64,000 nt of DNA. Source: Stichopus chloronotus. Its lineage: Eukaryota > Echinodermata > Holothuroidea > Aspidochirotida > Stichopodidae. The translations under genes and the position numbers were made by a program. This document shows, piece by piece, positions 9,943 through 23,700 of this stretch. The first letter of the stretch is position 1. Every line of letters starts with the position of its first letter. The stretch covers positions 2,020,170 through 2,084,169 of the forward strand of contig CM037830.1 in the NCBI GenBank assembly GCA_021234535.1, written 5' to 3'. Below the pieces are notes generated by a model. It saw only the letters and a list, made by a program, of their open reading frames with translations. It searched no databases and had not been told where the DNA came from.

Positions 9943-12900
9943 ATACAACTATCTATACAATAATGTCAAGAACCATCACTAACTTTCATCTTTCAAGGTG
10001 GATATTTTCATTGTCTCCTTCCAGCTCAGCGACGTGTGTAAGCCTAGTAGTGGTCACGTTTAAAATAGAAAGCATTCACGTCATTTGAACCAGTCTGAGC
10101 ATTGTACACATACACAAGCTAATTTTTCATTTTGTTGAATTCCGTAAAGGAGGTATTGCGGTCACCTCAGAGTGACTGTCCATTTAATTTAATTTGATTT
10201 TTTTGAAGAGTTTAGTATCACGTTCCCCTCCGTAAACGTGACCTCCCCTGAAAACGACTGGGTCCGGAAAATGCTTTTAATTTATGTGTTGCCCTTTCAG
10301 TATCAGAAATAAAGTATAAGGAACGGATTTATTAAATCTCAGTGTACACTTTTTCACCTGTCATCCTCTTTATACTATATCAATAGTAGTCGACAGGCGA
10401 ATTGCTAAGAAACGTGCTGACAGTCAGTTACTGTAAACATGCTACGAGTTTGAAAAAAAAAATGGATAAGGTAAATCATCGCATTTTGCTCGTATATACG
10501 ATTATCTCGAAAATTTGTGAAAATTTGTCATAATTGTTAGGATGAGATACGTTGAACTGACTTACAGTGGCTGAATGTGAATTTGACGTTAGCATTTCGC
10601 TGTCACTCGGGATCTGGTAACCACAAGTCGTGGAATAAAGTTCAATAAACACAAAGCTAACGGAAGATAGGTAGTAATTGTGACACATATCTTACGTAAC
10701 TTATTTGCACTTTTTTTCTTTCAAATCGGGTATAAGCACATCCGTCGTTAAAGGATACGTGGCAAAATATGACCTGCATATGGAACATACATTCAGAAAA
10801 AATAAAATGACTCAGGAGACAAAAAAAAAACGGTACTGAATTTCTTTCATTTTCTCATATTGACGGCCTCACACATAATATTCATGAACATGTGTTTGTT
10901 CCCCCTGTTCCTAGCTTGATCATGAAACGTTGTTTGATAACAAGCCATCAATACTTACTTGAACTCTGCAGGTAGGCAATTAATTGGTGACCTTGAACCA
11001 AACAAAGCAGTCACTTCACGTATGCAGGCACTCCCCCCCCCCCCTCCCCCGCAGCCCCTCTTGGAGATTTGTGAAGATCACTGTGTTGATGGCAAGAGAA
11101 GCTTTTCCTGCAGTAAAATCAGAACTTTCAGTTTTCTTGCGAAACTCAATACATAAACAACCAAATTAAACATGAACTTACATGTACTTTTACAGAAATA
11201 TGTACCCAAGTACAGGATGTACAAGGGGAAAAATACCTCACGCGCTTACAGTAGCATTGCACAATATTAACCTTTGAGGAGCGTACTTGGCAATGGCGTG
11301 GTCATGATATGGGAAGCGAAGGAAAAATACCAGGAAAGTAAACTGACATTTACATATTTATTTATAGCACGTGAAAGTATTAACGATAAACCTAATTACT
11401 TGACAATTCTTCCTCTTCACGCTGTAGGCTTTCAAGTGGACACAAACTAGCTGCAACTTAAATCTCATCTAAGAGACGCATCGATAATAGGCAAGGGAAT
11501 CATTCTAGTGACCCACTGGGGTTGTAAAATAAAAGAAAATGGGGGGGGGGGAAGACATTTGATACACAGAACCAGTATCTTGTTCGTAAATCAAGAATTG
11601 CTGTTTGAAAAAAAAGACTTCTCTGGTACAGCTAGATTACAGTTTCCTCAGTGTTACATAATATTATGTATAACACTGCCAGCACATTAAAACTGTATAA
11701 TGAGGGCAGAAAACTTTTCGGTTTTCGAAATTGAAGTGCGTATATTACAACTTGAAATAAAAAGGAAATAGCTTTGAGGTAAAAGACAAGTAGATTTCTT
11801 TTAATCCAATCTACGTTGTAAAGAAGTATAAAAGATTTTCAATTACTTGGTTTTCCACAGATTTCTATAGTTATTAAATAGGCCTAATTTCGGTAAGGAT
11901 CTTATGAAATGTCATTTTTCCCCTACTGGTAAATCCCTTTATACGGTACTCCTTAACCTTTTGAGATTCTGTACATCAAAGTTGGATGAACGTCCAATAA
12001 ATGAGGGAATCTCTTTGCTAATTGGTCGGAACTCTTGTAGCAATACAGCTGTATACATTTGATTATATACTAGCATCTCTTCATAAGCTTCACTTTTCTT
12101 GGAGGTGCAAGTGAGAAGGAGATACAACAGGAACGTTAATTTTCTGTATTCCTTTTACATTTTCTCCTGTGTGATAACTTATAATAAAGGGATAAGAACA
12201 CCCATCTTTTTGTGTGATGTAAATATCTCATCCGAGTGATCTTCATTCATAACTGCTTATTATCTTTGAAAAGGATTGCGTAGAACAAATCTTTCATGCG
12301 AGGTTCGTTGAAAGTCAAGTCTGATTATCTTTTTAGATCACTGCAGAGTTAACATTTATCTTTATATACTCCCAACGTTACATTTGGAGACAAGGCATCC
12401 AGTTCTCTATGTTGTGATACGAGTGCAAGTTCAACTGCATTTTGCCAATCTATATGATTTTGCCCCATAATCGATGACCATTAAAAGGGTATATGAATTT
12501 ATTTCCGAGTGAGGGTAATAAGTCATCACTGAACGACAGTGATAAATTTAAAGGAGAGAATATACAGTAGAAACTGTAAGGCTGTACAGCACCAATGCCT
12601 GTCAGCCTGCACTCAGCCAGGTACCAAATGTCAGTTCGCCATGCTACATCCTACAATGGAATTATTGTGTTTTTCAAGTTGTAGTTCTTTTATTCCTTCG
12701 TTTTGTGAGTAGTTCATACCAGTTCTTTAGTTCCTGTATAGTTTTTCTCTAATATTTCTAGTATAATTCATTTGTAGTTCTTTTTTTCTTAGTTAGTCCT
12801 TAGATGAGCATACATGACAGTAAGTCATGGATAAATATAGTTTAACCGACCACAATATTTCATATATTCATCAGAATAAAAAACTAATTTTAGGCCTACC

Positions 12901-15900
12901 AGCATTCGTTGCATGCTTTAGTTTTGTGAATCATTTCTTGCATTGGTTACTAATGAAATATCTATATGGATCACATATTATCATGATGATGGAAAAATTT
13001 ATCACGGTTTCTTTTTATCATTTTTCGTTTCGTTTTATCACGAGTTTGCTAAGAAGCTGGGGAAATGCAAATTTAGCCATCATGTGACAAAATTTCCATT
13101 GCTGTTGGTAAAACGTACCTGTTCAGGTCGTTACGGTTGTTGTTACAACACTTGGTAGGCTATAGAATGCAGGTCATATGAAACATGCAATGGCGGCTAA
13201 ATTAATTAATGATTGATTGTTTTTACTTGTATTTATTTCTTTATTTTTCTAGTTCTATAAACTTAACATTTCAGACTCAGAAAAATACAACTGGAATATC
13301 AAAAGTGAAGTGCATTGAAAAGTGCACATGGAAAAATCATGAGGGAGACATCAAACCGCAAATTAGGAAAAAAAAGAAGAAAATATAATAAATCAGTTTA
13401 ACAGAGAGGAAGCATTGCAAATAAATGCAAAGAAAAGAAAAAGATAGTGACCCGAAGATTTTCAACGATCGATTGAAATGTTGAGGTCAAATTGTCGTTT
13501 TAATAGGCTGATCACCGTATATACTGACCTAGGTCTATGGTTGTAAGGTCCATGTGATTATTTCACTGTATCAGTTCATTACAGCACTCAGATCCTGTCT
13601 GATTACATTGCTTAATTATGCTTTGGAAACAAACACACCGTCGTGTCACACGATAACGTCAAGTCTTTATGATTTAATTTTTCAATATTATTATAACCGA
13701 CCGCTATTTGGATCTACGTGTAGGCCTAGATACCTGATTTTTTTTTTATGATTGTAAGTTGTTTAAAACTTGAGTTCCAAAGCTATAGCTCATGACTGGA
13801 GTAACCGTGTGTCCTTAGCTTTTGTTGCTCTAGTGACGTCTGTCCTGCCACACCTTAGACGGTATTTGTGGTGTTGTGAAGTCTATGCCAATAATTGTAC
13901 TTTACTGGTATCAAAGCACTGATTCCGGCTGAAATGCTAAATAAAACATGACTTGGGAAATTCTGAATTATAATACCCCCTATACATACAATGTAGGATT
14001 GCCGGTGAAAGGAAGTCATCAACTTTATATAATAACCTCTTTGTCTTGCCTACATCGACGGCGTGCATGATGGAAACCTACATATGTAGTTGTACCTCCG
14101 CCTCGCTCACATCATACACATAACAAAATCAACTCACGGTCTTTGTTACTCACGATCCAAGCATAGAGATGACCGCACCACGCGTAGACTTCACGGCCAG
14201 TGCGTCAGCTCTGGTTCATTAATATTCATGATGGACGATTCATTACTCACTTGCACTGCCCCCTCACCACCTCCTAAAGGTTATAACTACAATTGGGTTT
14301 TGGTAGTAAGGGGATTCTCACCATTGTTTCGTAGGGTTCGCATTAAATCCGAACTTTGCAGGTGTATTCCCCTGGGTGAAAATATTTTTCGCAACAGGTA
14401 TTCTATCGATGAGCCATGCCTTGAGTGCCTCATTTAAACAGTTTCTACTAAAAAAAAAAAAATCAGAGAAAACTCAGAGACACTTTTGCAAATTTTCAAA
14501 GTTGCAAAATTTGCCTGTTATGTTTTCTTTCAGAATTTCGCCTTCGACAAATATAGTTTTAAGAGGAATGACTACAAGAGTATTAGTTTCACATGTTGTG
14601 GGAAGCGCCAAGAAGCCAGCTCCGGATCTTGCCATCAGACAAATAGTCGTTCCAGTGTCTGTTTGGGGCTGAAGTGACAAGAATGCAACTTCCAACAGGA
14701 ATGAATGATCCTTGGGTACCAGGTGCCTACTATTGCGAAATCAAATGTTTTGGTCACGTGCTATTCCAGATTAAGAAACACCCCCCCCCTCCATGACCTC
14801 TCTTGATCAAATCATTGGTACAAGTGTCACCTATGACAATCACAAAAATCTGTTGAATAGTACAGCCATACATAAAAGTACAAACTATTTGAAGTGTTTA
14901 TCTCTCTGCCTCTGACTTCCTACACACATAATTCTGGTGATTCGTACTCGGAACATACCTAATCAACTTGTTCTGGGAAAGTAAAAATTTCCATCACTTG
15001 TGCACACGACAGTTGCGAATGACTAATCTGAATGTAATTAGACATTGCAATGATTCACAGACTATCATTTTTCTTGGGATCTTTGCGTCCTCTCCATTAT
15101 CCAACTGAACTGCAATAAAACAAGGATTTGCATTGATTCTCACCGCAAATCTTTGGCAAGAAATAGGGTGCAAGAGTACACTTTATACCACCTTTACAGA
15201 GGTACAATATGACGACACAAAACAAATTCCTGCGGTCAGATCTTTCGCGCTATTGGCAGAGCTCCAACATCCAGGTCACTTGGATTTTTCCATTCAGTTG
15301 TACTGTCAACCACGTGGGGAAATTCCACTGACTATTGACAAGCTAGTGCGCATGCTAAAAGTGATGTTGCACGAATTCGTTATGAATGAATGGGCGTAGT
15401 ATCGTATTAGTAAACAGCGCGAAGTACCGTACCGTACCTACTATCACTTGTGTTCATTTTTATCATACCAACGTGTGACATTGAACAAGAAGGAAGCCAA
15501 CAAAATTACACGTGCTCACATTTCTAAGTTAACTTAGTTCTTTGTGTTCCTCGTGTTAGAAGAGAATTCATCCATCTACCTTTTCTATATAAAATTCCTT
15601 TCAGTAAATTTGGAAACAAAGAAAGCGTGATCGTAATTGTGGCTAGAATATGGTAGGCTTATCAGATATTTTTTACGTTTATTTTCCTATAGTATCATCA
15701 TTCATCGATTTTGGATAGGCTAATGCTACTTTACTTAATGTCAAACAGTATCATCGGAATGGTTCATATTTATTACCATGGGCCCTAGTCTAACTTTGTG
15801 GCCATGCTGGATTAAACCAAGGTACTTAGTGTAAACAGAAATCTCTTTAGTGAAGTTAGTTTGTGCAGATTGGTGTAGTACTTGTTACACTTCCCTGCCG

Positions 15901-17358
15901 CCCTAATTTATGCAAGGTGTAGCGTTGCAGTTAGTTCCCAGTCGAAATCTTTCCTCTCAAAGTCAAAATATGCTGGATACTAGGTTTACCTCTATGGCAA
16001 TACCTAACTTAACTTAGGCTAGGCCTAACTGACTATTGCAATGTAAGACCTGTCTATATTATATAAATTAGACATTTAGGAAATATGTACTCTGTCAGAC
16101 CTCGGGTATCGTAGTAACATCGACAGTTTTTTCTAGGATTATGGTTAAATTGCCCTTTGGTGTCTTTGTGCTTTGGGTTTGCTACCTACTTAAATTTGGG
16201 CCTGTTTCTTTGGGGAATTTTATGGTGCTTTTGCCCCTTTATTGTTCTTGTTGTGTTACGTTGTCAGGTTAGGTCTATTACATTTCTCTAATTTCAGATG
16301 TGTCCTTCGTTTATGCAATGAACAAGGCCTAGGCCAGGCCTAACGACTGCTGGATTTATAAATGATCATTGTGGCCAATTCAAGTTAGGGCTACCATTTT
16401 CATCTTCTCATAGCCCAGGACTGTAGTAAAACACACATGCAGTGTTATGTCATTGATGTTTTTCACTTGTTTGCATAACTTCTTCTTTCATGCAGACCTA
16501 CTGTAGGTTACATCAAAATGTATAATGCTATATTGAGCTGAGTCGTATGATTGTAACATTTTTAATTCTTTGAGAATGTTTGATCATGCACTGCTGCAAC
16601 CTGGATCAGTAGTTGATCAAATGTATGACATATATTTGTTTACACATTTTAATTTTGACAATTATTATATTGACACATTTTAATATTTTCAATTAACACA
16701 TGCCAAGGAGGCTAGGCCTAGGCTATATTGTTACAATCCAAGTGAACATATTTTCATATTACTATGCCTTGCTTCAATGGCTATACTGACAGAAACTACT
16801 GTATGACTGTGACAATTTTTACACTAACGATGTTCCAACCGAGGCGCAATTATTGTTACAATCGACAGTGTTGAATGTCAATACTGTACGGGTTGCAGAG
16901 AAATATTGCTCTTTTGCGAAAAAGTTATCATTTAACTGTTGTGAAAACAAGCATCCACAAATTGTTCACTTTATTACTGATAGTGACCAGAGGTGATTTC
17001 GAGTGTCAAGAATGATTAATAAATGATGTTTTTTTTACTGTTATGAGACTATGGTACTAGACCAATTACTCTTGTTTATTGTGATTACAATTAAATGATT
17101 GATGATCAAGCACACCCCCCTTTCTTTCTGCAATTAACTTATTTACAAATAAGTAGTAATTGTAGTATGGCATGCTGAACTATTCACTTTAGGATTGGCA
17201 AAGTTGTTATTTGTAAACATATTGAGTGTTTACCCCAGATCACTATCAGTACCGAAGTAAACAATTTGCAGTTATTTGTTGTCACATCACTAAAGATAGC
17301 TTATTGGAAATAAATAGATACCCATCCAGGCTCTACAGGGAAGGGTGGTCACTACTCA
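9943..17358. other. Gene-free stretch upstream of the SLC6 gene
   Basis: About 7.4 kb with no recognisable coding exon. C runs occur near 11033-11049 and 14782-14790 and a G run near 11541. Open frames such as 14090-14437, 14376-14672 and 15133-15399 match nothing I know. The 5' untranslated exon(s) and promoter of the downstream transporter may lie here, but I cannot place them. Confidence 0.35.
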
Positions 17359-17649
17359 ATGGGTGTAGAAAGCAACAAGTTGATCAGTATCATGAGTGAC
17401 TGCGTTTTAAACGCAATCGCAGCATGTGGATGGGAGGTGATAGCCATGACATTCTTCAAACAACCCCAAAAACAATTACTTGCCTCTTTGTCTCAAGGTG
17501 AGTGTGACACATACAGCCAAATTTTCAAGTTTCTTCATAGGAGTGAACCAGAAATGTGCAAAATTATGAAAATTAGTGGAAACAGCTATGTCTCTTATGA
17601 AGGTTTGAGTGAAATTTTAAAAAAAACCCAGCATTCTCTTTGTTTATAA
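17359..17649 (+). pseudogene. Weak candidate: remnant of a transposase-like frame
   Basis: An isolated 96-codon frame whose middle reads NKLISIMSDCVLNAIAACGW followed by EVIAMTFFKQ. That alternation of a helix, a glycine and a hydrophobic strand recalls the RNase-H-like core of P-element/THAP9-type transposases, in which the strand ends in an acidic catalytic residue. Here that residue is absent. No intact continuation is visible on either side. The resemblance is from memory and weak; a chance frame is as likely. Confidence 0.15.
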
Positions 17650-20503
17650 ACATTTTCATTTTTAAATGTGGTATTTATGTTCTCCTTTTTTTGGTCACGG
17701 ATCTCCATTAACCGATGGACTCGTATGGATTACCCTAGTAGTATACAGTGTGTGCTAAATTGCTTTCTAACATGAGTGAGTTCATTTGCAAACCATTTCC
17801 AGATGCCATTAGTCCCTGCGTTGTACTCAATTTTTTCTCCTTCAACCACAACCAGCAGTACTTGGAATTTTCCACCATGACATACTGTACAGATTCTTCA
17901 GTGGTAATGATATCAATTCTGTTCTTTGATGGTTATTGCCAATGTGAAAAGAAGATTTTGTACCTGCATCTTTGCTCTATTTGCAAAAAGTAATTATTGA
18001 TGTCAGCCACTGCTTATGATTTAGCAAACTTGAGAGTGAAGGATAAACTTGTGATTAGGAAAGGTGTAAATGATCCCATATCTGGTGAAGAAGTTGATCC
18101 CCTTCTCTCACCACACACCCTCCTGTTCATATTTCAGGATATGAAATCTATCATTGGAAAAGATTCTTTTTGAGTTATGTTCACTACTAAATGGTTGTTT
18201 TGTTTGTTTTACCTAACTTTTACGTTGGTTTCAACATATATGAATCTTGATATAACCTGCTGCAGCACAGATCGTATTGATTTTTGTCATCAGTATGAAC
18301 AATGCCAGAATGCTTGTTGGAAATAAGTTTAGCTGCTGTGCATGCTTGTGGCGAGTGCTCGAGTTGTGAGGTTGTTGGGATAATACTAAGTTTAGGAAGG
18401 AAGTGTAAGGTATAGTTTTAGTGTTATTTCCTCCAGTTGAAACTGCTTTAGTCAACTATTCAACATAAGTTTGATGGCATGCTCGGTTGTTGCCGTTCTA
18501 ATATGTATGGTGCATACCTGTACATTCCGCTAATAGCCTTATTGTACCAGACCTATCCATTGGAGCCGCTCAAACTTAACTTGTCATACTATTGTTAATG
18601 CTGCTTGGGTTCACACACAAAAGCTGGTTAGTTGCCACCTCCACTGAAAAGCAACCATTGCTTTGTTCAATGAGGAAAGCCAAGCAGTCAAAAGAATCTA
18701 TTGATCACTGTTTTGTGTTTGTGGAATGTGGGGTTTGGTGAAGGGAGGTGGCACATGGTAACTGAAGGAAACTATTATGATGAAGACTACTACCTCTCAT
18801 TAATTTAACAAATTTCCTCTTAGGTCTCTGCCTGACGGAATCCATCAAATTTTCAAAGCAAGTTCTGTTTGAATTAAACGTAATCAGACAGCTTGAAGGG
18901 TGTGTGATTGGTACAGTAGTTGTGAAAAGACACATCTTGTGTGTTCTTCTCCAAATGAGCCCAAATGTTAAAATCCTGTAGAAACTGGTTGAAACAGCTT
19001 AGTTTATCAAAAATAATCTCTGCGTAGATAGAAGTTACATTTAGTGTTAAACTTTTCACTATTCAGTGAATAATGTATCTGGTATCACATCTCAGTTTGC
19101 TACGGAAAATTATCAAATTGGCTACACAAAAGGAACATTGTGTAGCACATTTTGTACAGACATTATTAGAGTTTTCTCTGATGTTGGGACAAAATACTGA
19201 ACCTGAAAACGGCCACATGTTCATTGCATTTCTACTTTTCTGTTATATTATTTGTATTTGCCTGTCCCAGCCAAAGATAATGATAGTTCTGTTTATTTGG
19301 TCTCATGGAGGGTGCCCTTGTTACTTGTCATGTGACATCAATGCATCAGTGCTTCAAGGGGGTCAATTAAATGGATATTTTGAGTAAGCCAGCAGAAAAA
19401 TTCAGAAAAGTATGTTAATGCCTTTCCTGCTGACTAACTAAACCTATTCTCTTTATAGAGAGACCAACAAGTTGCACAGCTATGACCTAATCCATTCCAC
19501 AATAACAACCAAAAGCAAATTAACTGGAGGCCTGCCAAACCTACAATTTTCAAAGCTAATTTGGACAGTTGAGTACCTCATTTCACAAGGCCTGTTAAAG
19601 AGGTTTGGCAAGGATCTATTGGTCATTATCAGTCATCAGAGTTTGTAAAACCCAAAGAGCAAATATTTACATCTAGAATTACCTAAATCTTACTGAGAAA
19701 AACAACCACAGAAGATTCAGACCAATTGATTAGATAAGCGAAACATCCTCTTTTATAGTGTTAAGATCAATAATCTCCTTGTCTTTTCAAGATGAGCAGT
19801 CATAAGTTTTGTGATAGTGATTGCTTTTTAGATACATTACGTTCTGGGATCAATTTGTCTGCAATAATTGAATTGTGTGTCAACAAACTTGTCGTGCTTG
19901 TCAGTAACACTTAGGCCAGCGTGATTGAAACACCCTATGCATTTAATTGCAATTAAAATATTAACTTTCAAACTGAATTGCATTCTCATACTCATAGTAG
20001 GTGAAACCAGGTGAAACATTGTTCACAGCAGTCTGGCACAGGCTTGCTATCTTACTCCTTGGTTATGTTCTTGAAAACAGCATGTTCAGTTATGAAGGTT
20101 TAACAATTTATTTGGTGGTTCAAAGGACATACTGATGTGTAAAATGAGGTACTTTTCAAAGTTAAGGTGACCTGCCAAACATCTTGTCATGAGGTACAGG
20201 GTACATTTCCAGGTTGCAGTACCAGTAACACACTTGCAGTGTTTTTTAAGCAATTTATCACCGCATTCCATCTCATGTTGTTTCAGATATTGCAACTGAA
20301 AATTTAATTTGATTCAGACACCAACGGATTTGATTGTCCTTCACACAACCTTGTGCAAAACTATTCTGGGTGTCCTGTAGAGAATTTGGGTGGCTCAGAC
20401 ATCAGGACTACCACTTAACTTTATCACTGATGTGGGTTTTGTACCAGAATGCAACACAGTACATCTCTTCATCGTTTCTCAACTTTGTTCACTTTTTCCT
20501 CAG
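17650..20503. other. Unassigned stretch immediately upstream of the first SLC6 coding exon
   Basis: It contains short open frames (17748-17993, 18000-18173, 19073-19387) without known domains. The last 30 bases are pyrimidine-rich and end in TCAG at 20503, which I read as the 3' splice site before the first recognised coding exon. An untranslated leader exon must therefore lie further upstream. Confidence 0.35.
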
Positions 20504-20726
20504 GATTCCAAAAACAAGTACGAGTCTGTTCCACCTGAAGATATGGGTGAGAAAGATGGTACAGTAGTGGATACCACAAAGACCACAACCATCAAGACGG
20601 AGAAGGAAATACCACCCCGGGAAAACTGGGGAGGACAATTTGACTTTCTGTTGGCTATGATTGGTTATGCTGTTGGTTTCGGCAACATCTGGAGGTTCCC
20701 GTATCTCTGTTACAAAAATGGTGGAG
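20504..20726 (+). CDS. SLC6 exon 1: N-terminal tail and TM1
   Basis: The acceptor is TTTTTCCTCAG and the donor GAG|GTACAT (phase 1). The first in-frame ATG is at 20543; before it the frame is open back to the acceptor, so an upstream coding leader exon is possible. From 20543 it encodes a 30-residue Thr/Lys-rich cytosolic tail, then TM1 with the unwound GFGNIWRF segment that forms the first sodium and substrate sites. Phe replaces the Leu usual in this subfamily. Confidence 0.92.
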
Positions 20727-23700
20727 GTACATAAAACTCATCCTTTCTTGCTATTAAAGGAGAAGGAAACCCTGGGAATATATTCATCAAAATGAAGCAG
20801 AAGTGTTTGACAAACATCTTCCCAAAGTTTCATTCAGAGATATTGTTTCCTATCCAAGTTACACAATTTTGAAATTCAGAGAAGGGTGCTGCCATTTTTG
20901 CCTGAGTTGAATGGAAAGCAACTTGAGTAAGTCGAATAGTGATGTCACATAACCACTGATAGCAAAAATTTTAATGTATTTCTTTATATTCTTTACCTAT
21001 TATTTCTATCAATGCAAAACACACTTGTACACATTTTGTGTTGAATTACTGAGGTGTATCATGCAATAATCAAATCATTAATACTATGACTTGAATCTAT
21101 GCATGACTGTTAAAATTTATTGACAATGAAATATAAAGAAAAACAAAAGCTTTTCAATCACATGTGGTCTGGTGATGTCATCGCAATTCCAAAATGGCAG
21201 CTTCCTGATAATTTTCTAAGAATATTCCAATTGCAATATCTTGGAAAGTAAGCAACGTATTTAACTGAAATTTGGTAATGGTGTTCACCATATATTAGTC
21301 TCTCATTTAACATTGTCAAAGGTCCTGACTTGCCTTCTCCTTTAAATAAGTGCAACATTATATTGCACAGAGGTGTGCTAGTTACTGAGAAAAAGTAGCT
21401 GCATTTTGTCTTCTTATGGTCATTTGTTATTTACTGTCTGTACTCAAGGAAGAGAGTGCAAAAACTTATGTTGTATATCTTCCCCCCCCCCAACTCTTTT
21501 TTTTCCCACCTTAAATCATACTGCATGTTTGATTGTGGTTTCTTACTTTTATAACAACAGAAGTTGTGACTGCCAAATATTCATTGTAGAGTTTTTTTAT
21601 GTAGAGAATGTTTGTTGGCAGGTAATTGCTTGATTAATTAGATTTCCATGCTTTTGGTGTTACTGGAATTTCATACGAATTACAGTATATGCACACACTC
21701 AACCCTGCAGTAATACCAAACAATTTGTGGAATTCCACTTTCTCTCTGTTATAAGATCTTCTTAACCTGTAAATCTGCTATTTGCATTAACTGGTGTAGT
21801 GTTTCCTGGTTGCAATCCGTGTGAAGTGGAATACAGAGCCATATTTTAGTTCTCCTACATACTGTAATGTGGACCGAAATTTCACAGTTTCAATGCTTAC
21901 AACTTCAGGCAGTTCTTATGTGGTTTGAGCAGAGAGTCTGGTGAGATTAACACTTTGTTACAATAGGCCAAGGAGACTGAGAAGGGGTCAATATTGCTTG
22001 AAGTGTGAAATTCTAAGGTTCAAGGGTACTGGAAACCATCAACATAGACAAATGAAATCAGCATTAATCTAATCAGGAGTCTAAAAAGTTTGACCAAGGT
22101 GTGTGATTTGTGCTTTCAATTATAAAGTGGATTCTCTCTGATAATATGTGGTAATGTGGAACTAGCTCAAACATCCCACACATTTTTTCGGTATCAAAAC
22201 CAGAGTTCGAAACAGGGGGATTTTTTTACACACACAGATGCATGTAAAATTGGCTCTGTACATGAAAAATTTTGTCATCCAAAATTAAGTGATTTTCAGC
22301 CATTTTGCAAGGAAAGTTTCAGTTGTGCTTGTAACTTGTAATTCTAAATTCAAGCTGTGATCAAAACTTTTCATTGAGGATGAAGGGTGTTGGTGGTGTA
22401 GATATAATTCATTCTGGTTGAAATTTCACTCACAACATGCCTGGATGTTTTGAGTGACTTTGGTTATCAAATTCATGGAATTTCTGAAAACTGCCCGAGT
22501 GGTTCTTCGAAAGATTATAGGAGAAAGCTGCCAACTAATTACTGTACAGTGGCAGGTACTTGACAGATTAGCTAATTAGATTTGAAAGTTACTGCACCAG
22601 TAGCCATTGTGCAGGATGTTGTTATATGGCTAGTGGGGAAGGCACTTTAAAACTGTACATATCAAAGGAGGGAAATTAATTTTTAAATATACTGAAATAA
22701 ATGTTTCTGTGAAGGATTCTTCCACCTGAACCACTGTTAAGTTCCATGCATCCTAGAAGTTTCCTGTAGTTGCTTGGTAGCAAGAAGTTTGGCAAATATT
22801 TCTGTCATTTGGCAGAATACAGTTTGAAATTAACAAATTTTGATTTAAATTGCAGGATTAGTTGTAGCCACTCAAAACATAGAAAACATCACTTTTAAAT
22901 ATTTTTGTATATGTTGAGTACCATCCACTGGAGAATGGGCAGAAACTTCTGCTGCCAAGTCAGTTCCTCAGCTCAAAATCTTTTCCTGGGATGATTGTTG
23001 TTATTATTGTGTTTTTTTTTTTTGGGGGGGGGGGGAGTTGGAGACTGACATGTTACATAATGTTGAGTCTTTATTATTACAAAGACTGCTGTGCATGCCA
23101 GGGAAAGGTATTGTACAACTAGGTCTACAATGAGACAGCCAGTTGTTAAAACAAATACACTATATGGACCCTGGTTTAAAAGGACAGTGATGGTGACAGT
23201 ATTGATGGAATCTCTGTAATGTTGATTATGTTTAAACTGAGATAAGACGTAGCCAATGGCTGCCCTTGTGGTTAACCAAAGGCAGAACTTTGAAACTCTT
23301 CTGGTTTAGTTATGAAAATGCGTTGGATAATTTTAAAAGGGATAAAAAAGTAAAAATAGAGAAGGGTTTAACCTTTAACTTACTGTGCTATAGTTGATAT
23401 GAAGGATAAATTTCAGAGGGATGTCACAGCTTTGTACAGCTAACTTGCCGACGACGGACGAAGGGGAGGCAGGGACAAAGATCTATCTGAGTAGGATTGA
23501 TTCAATGGGACACAATATTGCTGGTGCAGCCCAGGTAGAAGTTACTGGGATTATTATCAAAACTAATGTTTTGAGTGTCTTTGATGCTAAACATTGCAAA
23601 CTACACTCGGGTTGCATTGGATCTATACGATGTAGGATTCTCATTGGCCTTTGTGCCTTAGATATGCTGAATGGTGTCACTTCATTTGGAACTATCATCA

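Noticed and set aside
20390..20503. Upstream extension of the SLC6 frame to an ATG at 20390
   Set aside because: The sequence before 20504 is pyrimidine-rich and ends in TCAG, a good acceptor; the extension is an open intron end, not coding.
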